This document shows positions 37,113 to 47,195 of a stretch of DNA of 64,000 nt, piece by piece. The stretch lies in NCBI RefSeq assembly GCF_003986975.1, contig NZ_PIPO01000001.1, positions 620,001 to 684,000 of the forward strand. The letters are read 5' to 3'. The position numbers and the translations under genes are program-made. Source of the DNA: Aliidiomarina soli. Lineage in GTDB: Bacteria; Pseudomonadota; Gammaproteobacteria; Enterobacterales; Alteromonadaceae. Each line of letters starts with the position of its first letter. The first letter of the stretch is position 1. The notes beneath the pieces were generated by a model. That model searched no databases, had not been told where the DNA came from, and was given only the letters and a program-made list of their open reading frames with translations.

Positions 37113-40100
37113 ATGAAAAGAATGCTAATCAATGCCACGCAGCAGGAAGAACTCCGCGTTGCGCTGGTCGATGGCCAAAAACTCTATGATCTGGATATCG
37201 AAAGCCCAGGTCACGAACAAAAAAAAGCTAATATATACAAAGGTAAGATTACCCGCGTTGAGCCTAGTTTAGAGGCAGCTTTTGTCGATTATGGTGCCGA
37301 CCGGCACGGTTTCCTCCCCCTTAAAGAAATTGCCCGAACCTACTTCCCTGCAGGTTATAAATTTGATGGCCGTCCGAATATCCGGGAAGTCATTAAAGAA
37401 GGCCAGCAAGTTATTGTCCAGGTTGATAAAGAAGAGCGCGGCCAGAAAGGTGCGGCACTAACAACCTTTATCTCCCTGGCGGGTAGCTACCTGGTACTAA
37501 TGCCGAACAACCCACGTGCCGGTGGTATCTCTCGCCGTATCGAAGGTGACGAGCGCACTCAGTTAAAAGACGCATTATCAACACTGGAACTGCCAGATGG
37601 CATGGGCCTTATCGTGCGTACGGCAGGTGTTGGCAAGTCGGCAGAAGAGCTTGCCTGGGATTTAAAAGTATTACGTCACCACTGGCAGGCGATTGAAGAA
37701 GCCGCGGAATCGCGCCCTGCTCCGTTCCTGATCCATCAGGAAAGCAATGTCATCTTCCGCGCTATTCGTGATTATCTGCGTCGTGATATCGGCGAGATCC
37801 TGATCGATGACGAAACCATATTTGAACGTGCAAAAGAACACATCAACCTGGTCCGCCCTGATTTCGTTCAGCGGGTAAAACTCTACCAGGGCGATGTGCC
37901 GTTATTTAATCATTACCAGATCGAATCACAGATCGAATCGGCCTTCCAACGCGAAGTGCGTCTGCCGTCAGGCGGTTCGGTGTCAATTGATCCGACAGAA
38001 GCGCTGACCTCTATCGATATTAACTCCGCCAAAGCAACCAAAGGTGGTGATATCGAAGAAACCGCATTGCAAACGAACCTGGAAGCGGCAGAAGAAATCG
38101 CCCGCCAGCTTCGGTTACGCGATGTCGGTGGTTTGATCGTGATTGATTTTATCGACATGACCCCGCCACGCCACCAGCGTGAAGTCGAAAACCGTTTAAA
38201 AGAAGCGCTTAAGCAGGATCGGGCACGGATCCAGACCGCCCGGATTTCTCGTTTTGGTCTGCTGGAAATGTCTCGTCAGCGTTTACGTCCGTCACTTGGC
38301 GAATCATCGAATCACGTTTGCCCGCGCTGTAATGGCCAGGGCACGATTCGTAGTAACGAGTCGCTGGCATTATCAATTCTGCGTTTGATTGAAGAAGAAG
38401 CGCTAAAAGACAATACGGCGCAAATCAATGCACAGGTACCCGTTGATGTTGCTACGTACCTGCTGAATGAAAAGCGCGGCTCGGTCAACGACGTTGAAAG
38501 CCGCCATAAAGTCAAAGTTCTGATTATTCCAAATCCGAACCTGGACACTCCTCACTTTGACGTGCAGCGTTTACGCCATGATGAGTTAGACGGTGTGCAA
38601 AGTATCGAATTAATTAGTCAGAGCGAAGCACGTGGTATTGTTATCACACCAACCAAAGAACGCAGCACGGATGAACCCGCGTTGAAAACTCTGGTTGCAC
38701 CTGAAGCACCAGCTCCTAAACCGACTGCGGCAGCACCAAGCAGCAAGGTTGCGAGCACACCGTCTTTATTTAGTCGCTTGGCGAAGTGGTTAAAAGCACT
38801 GTTTACTGTTGACGAGAGCGATACCAAAACGCAAACGTCATCACGCCAGCAGAGCTCAGAACGCTCTGCCCCATCGCGTAACAACAGCGAGCGTCGCCGC
38901 AATAGCAGCAATAACCGTCGAGGTGGAAACCAGAACCGACGTCGTCCTGCCGATAACCGCAATCAGGACAGAAAGTCAGCGAAGCCCGAAAGCAACGGCC
39001 GTGATGATGCAACCGAGACGTCGCCAGCCAGCGAACAGTCTTCATCAACTGAGCAAAAGGCAGAGCCGAAAACTCGTAACAGACGCAACCGTCGTCGTAA
39101 AAATAGCGACACGCGGACTGATAATCGGGCTGATACTGCAGCCGATAATGCTGCATCGACTTCAGAGTCGGTAGCTGCAGAAAAAAGCGCAAGCAAATCG
39201 ACCGAGAGCAAGCCGCAAACCGAACAGCTGAAAGAACGCCGTTCGCGTCGCAAACTGGCGAAATCGGTACGTCTTGAATCGCAGCCAGTTCAGGGTGAGC
39301 AAGAGGCCTCTTCAGAGACCTCTGCCACTGAGAGCCCGGTTGTCGAAACGAAAACGCCTGCAGCAACCACTAAGCCCGCAGCGACTGTGGTTGAGACTGA
39401 AGTTGCTGAAACTGAGAACAAGCAAGCTTCAGAGCCTGAAGCCGTCAACGATAATGCGACTGCACCAGCAGCGAAACCAGCGCAAGCAGCTAGCGAATCG
39501 TCTTCTGCCCAGCCGTCTTCAGCAGAGGTTTCAACAGAAGGTAATGCTACAGTAGAGAATGCTGAAGTAGCGAGTGCCGAAGTAGCGAGTGCCGAAGTAG
39601 AAAGTACTGACAGTAAACCAGCAAAAGGTGAAAAACGGGACCGTCGCTCACCTCGTCACATGCGAGCAGCCGGACAACGACGTAAGCATGAACGCGAAGA
39701 GTCTCAGTCTGTGGATGGCTCACAAAACACTGGTGACAAAGGACAAACTGACACCACTGTTGCTGAAGAAGCCACAAGTGAAGAAAAAGCCCCGTCTTCT
39801 GAGCTTAGTGCTGCTGACGTAAATCATAAAGCCGCTACAGCAGAGACAGAGACCACCGCCAGTGACGATCAGGCTAAGGACGACGCGGCTAAGCAGGCTG
39901 AAACTGCTGAAGTACAGCCTGAGAAAGCCAAGATTGCTGAGCAAGAAGCAGAAACTAAGGCAGAGAAGACCCCTGCCCCTGAAGCTTCAGTGGATGAAGC
40001 TGCGGTTGCTAAGCAAGCAGAGCCAGCCAAGGCACCGGCGACCCCAGTCAAGAAACCTAAGGCTGAAGCTAAAGTAGTACAACCAGCCCGCAATCATGCA

Positions 40101-40277
40101 CGAGCAGAAATGGCGAAAGCATCGCCGTCTGCCTCTGATGACCTGGGTCAGGTTTTATCTGCCGCTCGCATAGAGACCCGCGGTGACTTCCCTCGCCCAC
40201 AGCAGATAGCCACAGTCACTCAGGCTAAAAATCACGCCACGTCCGGCATGACCAAGTGCACGGTCACGCCTGACTAA
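37113..40277 (+). CDS. rne: Ribonuclease E
   Basis: RNase E is the main endonuclease for mRNA decay and rRNA/tRNA maturation and scaffolds the degradosome. The catalytic half (1-520) is conserved: S1 domain at about 38-120, metal aspartates D302 ([10 protein letters not shown]) and D345 ([10 protein letters not shown]), and the zinc-link CPRCNGQG with C403 and C406. An amphipathic membrane-targeting helix, [15 protein letters not shown], is near 550-564. An arginine-rich RNA-binding region (about 590-680) follows, then a long Ala/Glu/Lys-rich disordered tail with 15-bp repeats. Two copies of an NHAxxxM(T/A)K motif stand near the C-terminus. The 1054 residues match E. coli (1061). It is monocistronic, with a bidirectional terminator after it. 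Confidence 0.97.
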   Translation: MKRMLINATQQEELRVALVDGQKLYDLDIESPGHEQKKANIYKGKITRVEPSLEAAFVDYGADRHGFLPLKEIARTYFPAGYKFDGRPNIREVIKEGQQVIVQVDKEERGQKGAALTTFISLAGSYLVLMPNNPRAGGISRRIEGDERTQLKDALSTLELPDGMGLIVRTAGVGKSAEELAWDLKVLRHHWQAIEEAAESRPAPFLIHQESNVIFRAIRDYLRRDIGEILIDDETIFERAKEHINLVRPDFVQRVKLYQGDVPLFNHYQIESQIESAFQREVRLPSGGSVSIDPTEALTSIDINSAKATKGGDIEETALQTNLEAAEEIARQLRLRDVGGLIVIDFIDMTPPRHQREVENRLKEALKQDRARIQTARISRFGLLEMSRQRLRPSLGESSNHVCPRCNGQGTIRSNESLALSILRLIEEEALKDNTAQINAQVPVDVATYLLNEKRGSVNDVESRHKVKVLIIPNPNLDTPHFDVQRLRHDELDGVQSIELISQSEARGIVITPTKERSTDEPALKTLVAPEAPAPKPTAAAPSSKVASTPSLFSRLAKWLKALFTVDESDTKTQTSSRQQSSERSAPSRNNSERRRNSSNNRRGGNQNRRRPADNRNQDRKSAKPESNGRDDATETSPASEQSSSTEQKAEPKTRNRRNRRRKNSDTRTDNRADTAADNAASTSESVAAEKSASKSTESKPQTEQLKERRSRRKLAKSVRLESQPVQGEQEASSETSATESPVVETKTPAATTKPAATVVETEVAETENKQASEPEAVNDNATAPAAKPAQAASESSSAQPSSAEVSTEGNATVENAEVASAEVASAEVESTDSKPAKGEKRDRRSPRHMRAAGQRRKHEREESQSVDGSQNTGDKGQTDTTVAEEATSEEKAPSSELSAADVNHKAATAETETTASDDQAKDDAAKQAETAEVQPEKAKIAEQEAETKAEKTPAPEASVDEAAVAKQAEPAKAPATPVKKPKAEAKVVQPARNHARAEMAKASPSASDDLGQVLSAARIETRGDFPRPQQIATVTQAKNHATSGMTKCTVTPD
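39561..39605 (+). repeat. Three tandem 15-bp repeats inside rne
   Basis: GCTGAAGTAGCGAGT and two near-copies lie head to tail and encode [15 protein letters not shown] in the disordered tail of RNase E. The repeats are in frame, so copy changes would not break the gene. They look like slippage products. Confidence 0.85.
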
Positions 40278-40300
40278 AAAGCGTAGCGGTTAGCTAAAAG

Positions 40301-40330
40301 AAAAAAGCCAGGCCAGCGCCTGGCTTTTTT
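40301..40330. terminator. Bidirectional intrinsic terminator between rne and comEA
   Basis: AGCCAGGC pairs with GCCTGGCT around a 4-nt loop (40306-40325), with six A before it and a T-run after it. It serves rne on the plus strand and the convergent comEA-like gene on the minus strand. Confidence 0.88.
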
Positions 40331-40341
40331 GTGCCAACAAA

Positions 40342-40650
40342 TCACAGCTCAATTTTATCTTTATTGTTTTCCAGTGTTCGAATTCCCAGGCCTTTCACCT
40401 GTAACAGCTGCTCGATTTCGGTGAAGCCACCCAGGCGCTCGCGTAATTCAATGATCGCCTGGGCTCTGGCCATACCCACCCCACGTAATGCGTGAGCAAG
40501 TTGCTCAGCAGACGCATGATTGATATTAACCTTAGCCTGTTGTGCTGCTTCTGCCTGTGCTTGAGCAGGTTGCCACGGCTCAGCCAGAGCGGGTGCGGTA
40601 AAGGCCATTGGAGTTAACAGAGAAGCAAACATCAGCGTTTTATATAACAT
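40342..40650 (-). CDS. ComEA-like exported helix-hairpin-helix protein
   Basis: This 102-residue protein has a clear signal peptide (MLYKTLMFASLLTPMAFTAPALA, cleavage after about residue 23) and two helix-hairpin-helix motifs: VNINHASAEQLAHALRGVGMARAQAIIELRE and LGGFTEIEQLLQVKGLGIRTLENNK. ComEA-type proteins bind double-stranded DNA in the periplasm and ratchet it inward in natural transformation. The short, Gram-negative form lacks the N-terminal membrane anchor. It sits downstream of pyrF, behind a terminator, and has no other competence gene near it. A role in DNA uptake is inferred from the family only. Confidence 0.85.
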   Translation of the reverse strand: MLYKTLMFASLLTPMAFTAPALAEPWQPAQAQAEAAQQAKVNINHASAEQLAHALRGVGMARAQAIIELRERLGGFTEIEQLLQVKGLGIRTLENNKDKIEL

Positions 40651-40668
40651 AGCATCGTCCTTATAAAC

Positions 40669-40694
40669 AAAAAGGCTGCATCCATTGCAGCCTT
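40669..40694 (-). terminator. Intrinsic terminator after pyrF
   Basis: AAGGCTGCA pairs with TGCAGCCTT around a 5-nt loop, and on the minus strand TTTTTG follows. It lies between the pyrF stop (40756) and the comEA-like start (40650), ending the lapA-lapB-pyrF transcript. Confidence 0.75.
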
Positions 40695-40755
40695 CTTAGT
40701 GTATACCTGCTTTGCTACGCTGAATTATCTTTCAGCAATAACTGACATCTTTGAG

Positions 40756-41448
40756 TTAACCCGCAATGCTCTGATTGACTGCGTGCAGAGCCGCAACCGG
40801 GTCATCAGCATGACGTATCGGGCGGCCCATCACCAGGTAACTGACACCGGCGTCGATAGCCTGTTTTGGTGTCATCACCCGCTTTTGATCATCCGCCTGA
40901 CTACCCTGAGGGCGTATTCCCGGGGTCACTAACAGAAAATCACTACCCAGTTCGCGACGCAGATCTGCCGCTTCCTGTGCCGAGCATACGACGCCATCAA
41001 GGCCGCAGTCTTTGCTTAATTTAGCCAGTGCCCTAACGTGCTCCTGCAGCGACCGTTGTACACCCAGTTGATGCAGTTCCTTTTCCGACATGCTGGTAAG
41101 GACCGTCACCGCAATAAGCTTAGGCGCGCTGTCGGCAAAAGGTTGCAACGCGGACGCAGCGGCTTTCATCATCTCTTCACCGCCACTGGCGTGGACATTA
41201 ACCATCCACACACCAAGTTGTGCAGCCGCAGCGACGGCTTTCGCCACCGTGGCTGGGATGTCGTGAAACTTGAGATCAAGAAATACTTCAAATCCAAGCC
41301 GATGGAGTTCGTGGATCAGCGCAGGCCCTGCGCTGGTAAAAAGCTCTTTGCCGACCTTGACCCGGCACAGCGAACTATTCAGGGTCTTCACGAAGGTCAG
41401 CGCTTCATCCGCTTGCGCATAGTCCAGCGCCACAATCACTTTGTTCAT
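40756..41448 (-). CDS. pyrF: Orotidine 5'-phosphate decarboxylase
   Basis: PyrF decarboxylates OMP to UMP, the last step of pyrimidine synthesis. The catalytic charged network is visible as [16 protein letters not shown] (about 56-71, with Asp-Lys-Asp), and [18 protein letters not shown] is the phosphate-binding end. Length 230 (E. coli 245). It follows lapB by 15 nt in the order lapA-lapB-pyrF shared with E. coli, and is closed by a terminator. Confidence 0.97.
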   Translation of the reverse strand: MNKVIVALDYAQADEALTFVKTLNSSLCRVKVGKELFTSAGPALIHELHRLGFEVFLDLKFHDIPATVAKAVAAAAQLGVWMVNVHASGGEEMMKAAASALQPFADSAPKLIAVTVLTSMSEKELHQLGVQRSLQEHVRALAKLSKDCGLDGVVCSAQEAADLRRELGSDFLLVTPGIRPQGSQADDQKRVMTPKQAIDAGVSYLVMGRPIRHADDPVAALHAVNQSIAG

Positions 41449-41463
41449 TCAGTTCCAGCTCCT

Positions 41464-42621
41464 TTATTCACCATCCAGCCCTTTACTCGGCTTAATTGCT
41501 GCCCAGGCCTTGCAGGAAGGGCAATGCCAGTACAATGTCTGGGTCGCAAAGCCACAATGACGGCAATGATACTTCGCGTTCAGTTTCAACCGTTCAGCAA
41601 CCATTTTCTGTAACATCACCAGGCTTTCTCTGGCTCTGCCCTGCTCTGCTTCGCGTACATGCAGCTGAATTAGCTTATGAAATCCTTTCGCCGTTGGGTT
41701 CTCAGCCAACGCCTGCGTGAGGAAATTCTCCGCTTCTTCGACGTGATTTTGCTCTGCAATTAGATCGGCTAACATGTTCACCACGCTGGCCGAAGGATAG
41801 ATCTGCAGGCACTCATGTAAGTATGCCGCGAAACTTTGCGTATCACCCATGGCATGGTAGGCGTCGCGAATTAACGGCAACGCTTCGCTAACAAAATCAA
41901 TATCCTGATCTTTAACCAGGGTTAAATAGCCCAGCGCTTTTTTATAACGGGCCTGGCCTAACCACCAACGACCAAGTGCAAGAGCCGCACGGACACAACT
42001 GCGGTCATGTTTAAGCGCTTTTTCATAATATTTTAAGGAGGTCTCAGCATCTTCCTGCAAGTCGGCGAGCTCGCAATAAAACTGAGCCACCGTAGGTTCA
42101 ACGCTTTTGTCGGTACGGGAAATTTTCAGAGCAACTTTAATCGCCTTATGCCACTCGTGCGTTGACTCGTAGATGGCGATTAAATTATATAAGCTGGGTT
42201 CACGAAAACGAGGCTGGTTTTGCAGGTCACTAAACATATTCTCTGCCCGGTCATATAAACCGGCAGATAAATAGTCTTCACCTAATTCAAACAACGCCTG
42301 ATGCCTGTCATGGTCGGCCAGTGACGGTCGCGATATCAGGTTCTGGTGGATACGGATGGCTCGCTCGACTTCGCCACGGCGACGAAATAGCTTGCCCAGG
42401 GCCCAATGTGTATCAAGGGTTTCGCTGTCGACATCGAGTATATCGACGAAAAGGTCAACCGCTTTGTCGCTCTGATCAGAGAGCAACAGGTTGATACCGG
42501 TAACATATTTCTGTGAGAACTGTTCCTGCTCTTTGCGTTGCTCAGCGCGAACACTATTGCGGCCCATGAACCAGCCATAGGCAGCAGCAATTGGTAGCAG
42601 CAAAAACAACAGCTCAAGCAT
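41464..42621 (-). CDS. lapB: Lipopolysaccharide assembly protein LapB (YciM)
   Basis: LapB is an inner-membrane adaptor that delivers LpxC to FtsH and so limits lipopolysaccharide synthesis. One N-terminal membrane segment (about 1-18, MLELLFLLLPIAAAYGWFMG) is followed by tetratricopeptide repeats through about residue 340. A C-terminal rubredoxin-type metal module has two cysteine pairs, CRHCGFATQTLYWHCPSC. Length 385 (E. coli 389). It lies 7 nt downstream of lapA and 15 nt before pyrF. Confidence 0.96.
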   Translation of the reverse strand: MLELLFLLLPIAAAYGWFMGRNSVRAEQRKEQEQFSQKYVTGINLLLSDQSDKAVDLFVDILDVDSETLDTHWALGKLFRRRGEVERAIRIHQNLISRPSLADHDRHQALFELGEDYLSAGLYDRAENMFSDLQNQPRFREPSLYNLIAIYESTHEWHKAIKVALKISRTDKSVEPTVAQFYCELADLQEDAETSLKYYEKALKHDRSCVRAALALGRWWLGQARYKKALGYLTLVKDQDIDFVSEALPLIRDAYHAMGDTQSFAAYLHECLQIYPSASVVNMLADLIAEQNHVEEAENFLTQALAENPTAKGFHKLIQLHVREAEQGRARESLVMLQKMVAERLKLNAKYHCRHCGFATQTLYWHCPSCKAWAAIKPSKGLDGE

Positions 42622-42628
42622 AGGACTC

Positions 42629-42883
42629 TCAGTGCTTACGTTTATTAAGTTCTTTGCGCAAGCGACGGTTCTTCAGCTTTTCCCGCCAATAACTTAACGA
42701 CAGACTCAGTGCACCAAAGACAAAACCGACCGCAAGGAATAATGCCAATAAACTGGCTATGGTCATCTCTTTTTGAGCAACAATAAAATTAACAGGAACC
42801 ACTACTTTATTATGGGCACCAAACACCAGTGCAAAAATAAATAACACCGCCAAGGGTAAGAGAACAAAAAGCGCTCGCCACAT
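42629..42883 (-). CDS. lapA: Lipopolysaccharide assembly protein LapA (YciS)
   Basis: LapA is a small inner-membrane partner of LapB. The 84-residue DUF1049 protein has two membrane segments, about 4-22 (LFVLLPLAVLFIFALVFGA) and 43-65 (IASLLALFLAVGFVFGALSLSLS), and a very basic cytoplasmic tail (REKLKNRRLRKELNKRK). E. coli LapA has 102 residues with the same plan. It is followed by lapB at 7 nt and preceded by a strong hairpin terminator after ihfB, so it may have its own promoter in the short gap or depend on read-through. Confidence 0.93.
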   Translation of the reverse strand: MWRALFVLLPLAVLFIFALVFGAHNKVVVPVNFIVAQKEMTIASLLALFLAVGFVFGALSLSLSYWREKLKNRRLRKELNKRKH

Positions 42884-42916
42884 AGGCTTTCCTTCGCAAG
42901 TTAATCAGTACATGTT

Positions 42917-42950
42917 AAAAAAAAGGCATGCCATTATAGCATGCCTTTTT
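42917..42950. terminator. Intrinsic terminator between ihfB and lapA
   Basis: AAAAAGGCATGC pairs with GCATGCCTTTTT around a 7-nt AT-rich loop, giving A- and T-runs on both sides. It follows the ihfB stop by about 14 nt on the minus strand and should end most rpsA-ihfB transcripts. Confidence 0.82.
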
Positions 42951-42963
42951 CACAAACCTACGT

Positions 42964-43254
42964 TTAGCCAGCGTGCACCGCATTCACACGATCCCGTAAC
43001 GCTTTACCTGGCTTAAAGTGTGGAACGTACTTGCCGTCCAACTGCACTTTATCGCCCGTTTTCGGGTTACGCCCCATGCGGGGCTCGCGATAATGCAATG
43101 AAAAGCTCCCAAAGCCGCGGACTTCGACCCGGTCTCCGTTAGAGAGTGCATGAATCAATGACTCAAGCACCTCTTTAACCGAGCGTTCCACGTCTCTGGG
43201 GCTTAAATGCGGCTGCTTATCCGCCAGTTGTTCGATCAACTCTGATTTTGTCAT
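42964..43254 (-). CDS. ihfB: Integration host factor beta subunit
   Basis: IHF is a DNA-bending heterodimer that helps transcription, replication and recombination. This 96-residue HU/IHF-family protein begins [23 protein letters not shown], and carries the DNA-intercalating arm [31 protein letters not shown] with the family proline. It is the beta chain by similarity and by position directly after rpsA, as in E. coli (94 residues). The gap to rpsA is 50 nt. Confidence 0.96.
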   Translation of the reverse strand: MTKSELIEQLADKQPHLSPRDVERSVKEVLESLIHALSNGDRVEVRGFGSFSLHYREPRMGRNPKTGDKVQLDGKYVPHFKPGKALRDRVNAVHAG

Positions 43255-43304
43255 ACCTGATCCTTTTCAACTCGCGCGCAGCCACATCGCCTTTCAAAAG
43301 AAGT

Positions 43305-44978
43305 TTAGTCTTCTTTTGCCGCTTTGAACGCTTCAGCCATTGCGTTACCGAATGCTTTGTCGTCCTGTTGGTTGTTAACCGACTCAACCGCAACTTTCTC
43401 TTCTGCTTCGTCTTTCGCTTTGATAGACAAGCTAAGAACACGGTTCTTACGGTCAACGCCCATGAAGCGTGCTTCAACAGATTCGCCAGCTTTCAGCACT
43501 TCTGATGCATCTTCAATACGGTCACGCGAAATGTCTGCTACACGGATGTAACCTTCAACGCCTTCAGTCAACTCTACAGTTGCACCTTTAGCGTCAACTT
43601 CTGTGATAGTACCAGTAACAATAGCACCCTTCTTGGTAGCTGTCAGATAGTTGTTAACTGGATCTTCAGAAATTTGCTTCACGCCCAATGAGATACGCTC
43701 GCGTTCTGCGTCAACCTGGAGGACCACGGCTTCCACTTCTTCACTTTTCTTGTACTCACGAACAGCTTCTTCGCCGTTTGCATTCCAAGAAATGTCAGAC
43801 AAGTGAACCAGACCGTCGATACCGCCTTCCAGACCAATGAAGATACCGAAGTCAGTGATAGATTTGATCTTACCGCTAACTTTGTCACCTTTCTGGTAGG
43901 TCTTCGCAAACTCTTCCCAAGGGTTAGGCTTGCACTGTTTCAGACCCAGAGAAATACGACGACGCTCTTCGTCAATTTCAAGAACCATAACTTCAACGCT
44001 GTCATCCAGGTTTACAACCTTAGATGGGTGAACGTTTTTGTTGGTCCAATCCATTTCAGACACGTGAACCAGGCCTTCAACGCCTTCTTCGATTTCAACG
44101 AAGCAGCCGTAGTCAGTCAGGTTAGTTACGCGACCAGTCAGGCGAGCACCTTCTGGGTAACGAGTAGCGATATCGCTCCACGGATCTTCACCCAGTTGCT
44201 TCAGACCCAGAGATACACGAGTACGCTCACGGTCAAACTTCAATACTTTACAGTTAATTTCATCACCGACATTTACGATCTCGCTTGGATGCTTAACGCG
44301 CTTCCAGGCCATGTCAGTAATATGCAGAAGACCGTCAACACCGCCTAAATCTACGAACGCGCCGTAGTCAGTCAGGTTCTTAACGATACCAGTAACTTCC
44401 TGGCCTTCCTGCAGGTTCTCAAGCAGCTCTTCACGCTCTGCACTGTTCTCTTTCTCGATAACAGCACGGCGAGACACAACAACGTTGTTGCGCTTCTGAT
44501 CCAGCTTGATCACTTTGAATTCTAAATCTTTACCTTCCAGGTGTGCAGTGTCGCGTACTGGACGTACGTCAACCAAAGAACCTGGTAAGAATGCGCGAAC
44601 ACCGTTCAGTTCAACAGTGAAACCGCCTTTAACTTTACCGTTGATAACACCGATAACAGTTTCTTCGTTCTCGTAGGCTTTCTCAAGCTGCAGCCAAGCT
44701 TCATAGCGCTTCGCTTTCTCACGAGACAGGATGGTTTCGCCGAAGCCGTCTTCTACCGCGTCCAATGCTACATCAACTACATCACCAACTGAGACTTCCA
44801 GCTCGCCTTCGGCGTTCAGGAACTGTTCAGCTGGGATAGCACTTTCAGATTTAAGACCTGCGTCAACCAGAATAAGGTCTTTCTGAATGGCAACGATAGT
44901 GCCTTTAATGATGGCACCAGGACGTGTTTCGACTTCTTGTAAGCTTTCTTCAAAAAGCTGGGCAAAATTTTCGGTCAT
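43305..44978 (-). CDS. rpsA: 30S ribosomal protein S1
   Basis: S1 brings mRNA to the 30S subunit and is required for most translation starts. The 557-residue protein (identical in length to E. coli S1) has six S1/OB repeats, recognisable by recurring GxVxxxxxYGxFVxL-type segments such as [22 protein letters not shown] (about 195-216). Codon use is strongly biased, as expected for a very abundant protein. There is no Shine-Dalgarno sequence before ATG 44978 (CTAAAGTATCTAATC precedes it), while the 130-nt leader contains a GGA-loop hairpin, matching the known autoregulated rpsA start of E. coli. It lies between cmk and ihfB. Confidence 0.97.
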   Translation of the reverse strand: MTENFAQLFEESLQEVETRPGAIIKGTIVAIQKDLILVDAGLKSESAIPAEQFLNAEGELEVSVGDVVDVALDAVEDGFGETILSREKAKRYEAWLQLEKAYENEETVIGVINGKVKGGFTVELNGVRAFLPGSLVDVRPVRDTAHLEGKDLEFKVIKLDQKRNNVVVSRRAVIEKENSAEREELLENLQEGQEVTGIVKNLTDYGAFVDLGGVDGLLHITDMAWKRVKHPSEIVNVGDEINCKVLKFDRERTRVSLGLKQLGEDPWSDIATRYPEGARLTGRVTNLTDYGCFVEIEEGVEGLVHVSEMDWTNKNVHPSKVVNLDDSVEVMVLEIDEERRRISLGLKQCKPNPWEEFAKTYQKGDKVSGKIKSITDFGIFIGLEGGIDGLVHLSDISWNANGEEAVREYKKSEEVEAVVLQVDAERERISLGVKQISEDPVNNYLTATKKGAIVTGTITEVDAKGATVELTEGVEGYIRVADISRDRIEDASEVLKAGESVEARFMGVDRKNRVLSLSIKAKDEAEEKVAVESVNNQQDDKAFGNAMAEAFKAAKED

Positions 44979-45046
44979 ATGATTAGATACTTTAGGTTAG
45001 GTTACATCCATTGACGTCACTGTCGAATGGGGTTGTGAATGATTAT

Positions 45047-45092
45047 CAGCACCCTCCTGGCGCTGACCGTGAAAACCTGCTTACACAGGTTT
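45047..45092 (-). promoter_or_regulatory. Putative S1 autoregulatory leader hairpins upstream of rpsA
   Basis: On the minus strand, AAACCTG/CAGGTTT (45092-45072) forms a first hairpin. CAGCGCC-AGGAG-GGTGCTG (45065-45047) forms a second, with a 7-bp stem and AGGAG in the loop. A third, weaker one (CATT..GAC/GTC..AATG, about 45029-45009) lies nearer the start codon. GGA-exposing hairpins with AU-rich links, in place of a Shine-Dalgarno sequence, are the known S1-responsive design in E. coli. Confidence 0.55.
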
Positions 45093-45108
45093 CAGAACAT
45101 GTACCGGC

Positions 45109-45795
45109 TTATGCTGAAAGCTTGTGATGTGCGTATTGCAGCACTTCGTCCAAGACTTTATCGATTGACATCGCTGTCGAATCCAACATAAGCGAACCCT
45201 CCGCTGGCTTTAATGGTGCCGCGGAGCGATTCATATCCCGTTCGTCACGCTCACGAATTTCTGTGACGAGTGCGTCCATATTAGCATCCATGCCTTTTTC
45301 TTGCAATTGATTAAAACGTCGCCGGGCACGTTCCTCGGCGCTCGCCGTTAAAAATATTTTCGCTTCGGCATCAGGGAAAACTACGGTGCCCATATCGCGA
45401 CCGTCTGCGACCAGGCCAGGCATTTCACGAAACGCACGTTGGCGCCTAAGCAAGGCTTCACGTACCCGTGGTAATGCCGCAATTTTAGACGCCTGATTAG
45501 CCACTTCCTGCGTGCGGATGGCCATGGTGACGTCCTCACCTTCCAGTATCACATGGGTCAGGCCGGTTTCGTCATTAGCAATGAACTTAACATCCAGATC
45601 GGTCGCCAGTGCGACCAGGCTTTCTTCGTCCTGAGGACCAAAATTATGATGCAGTGAGGCCACCGCTAACACTCGATAAATGGCTCCACTGTCAAGCAGG
45701 TACCACCCCAGTTTATCTGCCAGCATACGACTGATAGTGCCCTTCCCGGAGCCACTTGGACCGTCAATGGTAATTACAGGTGGGTTCGCTGACAT
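45109..45795 (-). CDS. cmk: Cytidylate kinase
   Basis: Cmk phosphorylates CMP and dCMP. The P-loop [10 protein letters not shown] is at 11-20. The CMP-binding insert and the [14 protein letters not shown] motif (about 129-142) are typical of the bacterial type. Length 228 (E. coli 227). It precedes rpsA, as in E. coli, so the rpsA leader also lies on its read-through transcript. The gap to aroA is 110 nt, in which I see no clear signal. Confidence 0.96.
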   Translation of the reverse strand: MSANPPVITIDGPSGSGKGTISRMLADKLGWYLLDSGAIYRVLAVASLHHNFGPQDEESLVALATDLDVKFIANDETGLTHVILEGEDVTMAIRTQEVANQASKIAALPRVREALLRRQRAFREMPGLVADGRDMGTVVFPDAEAKIFLTASAEERARRRFNQLQEKGMDANMDALVTEIRERDERDMNRSAAPLKPAEGSLMLDSTAMSIDKVLDEVLQYAHHKLSA

Positions 45796-45905
45796 AACTT
45801 CCTCTTACGTATTTGGAACATGTAGTCACGCACCGGGAACTTCACCAGTGCATGAATCAGGCGGCGTAATTATACGGACTTTGGCCGAAAAAGCCATGTT
45901 GGCAG

Positions 45906-47195
45906 CTAGAGATGACAGATTTTCGCGAAGTCTTGAAAGAAGTCGGGATAGGTTTTTGCACAGCATGCAGGGTCTTCAATTTCAACACCTGCCGGCGCAA
46001 AGGCAAGCAATGCAAAGCACATTGCCATGCGATGATCATCATAGGTTGCTATCTGAGCGTGCTTAATAGTGGCGGGTGGGACAATGCGTAAATAGTCTTC
46101 GCCCTCTTCCACCTCAGCGCCTGTTTTGCGCAATTCCGTGGCCATCGCGGCAAGACGATCGGTTTCTTTCAGGCGCCAGTTGTAGACATTGCGTATTTCG
46201 GTTGCCCCTGCAGCAAAAAGCGCGGTGGTTGCTATGGTCATTGCAGCGTCGGGAATGGCATTGAGATCAAACTGACCGCCTTCCAGCCGGCCTCTCTCAA
46301 CTTCAATAAAGTCGTCGCCCCAGGTCACCTTTGCGCCCATTTGCTGGAGCACGCTGGCAAAGGCTATATCACCCTGCAAACTTTTCTGACCAGTGCCTTC
46401 AACCCGCACGGTGCCGCCTGCGATCGCCGCTGCGGCAAGAAAGTAGGACGCGCTGGAGGCGTCCCCTTCGATAAGAAACTCACCAGGCGACTGGTAGCCG
46501 CCGGTGGCAGGTACCATAAACTCGCGATCTGATATGCGCTCGACCACCACCCCAAAACGTTCCATCATAGCAAGGGTCAGTTCAATATATGGCAGCGACA
46601 CTAACTCTCCGGTCAGGGTGACATGTGTCGCTACTTGATTAAACGGCAATACCATTAACAACGCAGTAATAAACTGGCTGGAAAGGCTACCGTCAATGCA
46701 TACACTGCCGCCGCTAAACGCCTGGCCATGGACCAACAACGGCGGGTAGCCTTCATTCTGTTGGTACTCTATATCAGCACCCATTGCAGTCAGGGCTTCA
46801 ATCAGTGGCCCGATTGGCCGCTCAAACATGCGCTTATCACCAGTCAGAACATAGTCACCCTGACTGAAAGCGAGTGCCGCAGCCAGCGGCCGCATCGCGG
46901 TTCCTGCGTTACCCAGATGGAGTTGTTGCGACTCTGAGCATTGGAACAGCCGGCCAAGGCCATCGACCTCGATAACCAGCTCACCATCCAGCGTCTGCTC
47001 GCGCAAGCCGACACCTAACTGAATCAGCGCCTTACGCATGTAGCGCGTGTCATCACTATCCAGCATATTACGCAAACGCGTCGTACCACTGGCTAACGCG
47101 GACAATAATAAGGCACGGTTAGCCATGCTCTTCGAGCCTGGTAAGCGGACTTTGCCACTAGCTAACCGTTGCGGATCCAGCTTTAGGGTGTTCAT
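45906..47195 (-). CDS. aroA: 5-enolpyruvylshikimate-3-phosphate synthase
   Basis: AroA joins shikimate 3-phosphate with phosphoenolpyruvate in aromatic amino-acid synthesis. It is a class I EPSP synthase: [20 protein letters not shown] (20-39) and [15 protein letters not shown] (92-106) form the PEP site, and the conserved arginine region [22 protein letters not shown] lies near 345-366. [10 protein letters not shown] is the glyphosate-sensitive form. Length 429 (E. coli 427). ATG 47195 overlaps the hisC stop by 4 nt. Confidence 0.97.
   Translation of the reverse strand: MNTLKLDPQRLASGKVRLPGSKSMANRALLLSALASGTTRLRNMLDSDDTRYMRKALIQLGVGLREQTLDGELVIEVDGLGRLFQCSESQQLHLGNAGTAMRPLAAALAFSQGDYVLTGDKRMFERPIGPLIEALTAMGADIEYQQNEGYPPLLVHGQAFSGGSVCIDGSLSSQFITALLMVLPFNQVATHVTLTGELVSLPYIELTLAMMERFGVVVERISDREFMVPATGGYQSPGEFLIEGDASSASYFLAAAAIAGGTVRVEGTGQKSLQGDIAFASVLQQMGAKVTWGDDFIEVERGRLEGGQFDLNAIPDAAMTIATTALFAAGATEIRNVYNWRLKETDRLAAMATELRKTGAEVEEGEDYLRIVPPATIKHAQIATYDDHRMAMCFALLAFAPAGVEIEDPACCAKTYPDFFQDFAKICHL

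Noticed and set aside
38803-39366. Antisense frame opposite the low-complexity tail of rne
   Set aside because: Biased codons in the Ala/Glu/Ser-rich tail leave the opposite strand free of stops; no start signal or family is seen.
39561-39605. Short direct repeats considered as a CRISPR or other array
   Set aside because: The units are 15 bp, contiguous, in frame and coding; there are no spacers and no cas genes.
41038-41613. 191-codon open frame antisense to pyrF and lapB
   Set aside because: It spans two conserved genes on the opposite strand and does not look like a real protein.
43296-43317. AAAAGAAG/CTTCTTTT hairpin over the rpsA stop codon considered as a terminator
   Set aside because: The stem is almost all A-T and includes the stop codon; the real terminator is after ihfB at 42917-42950.
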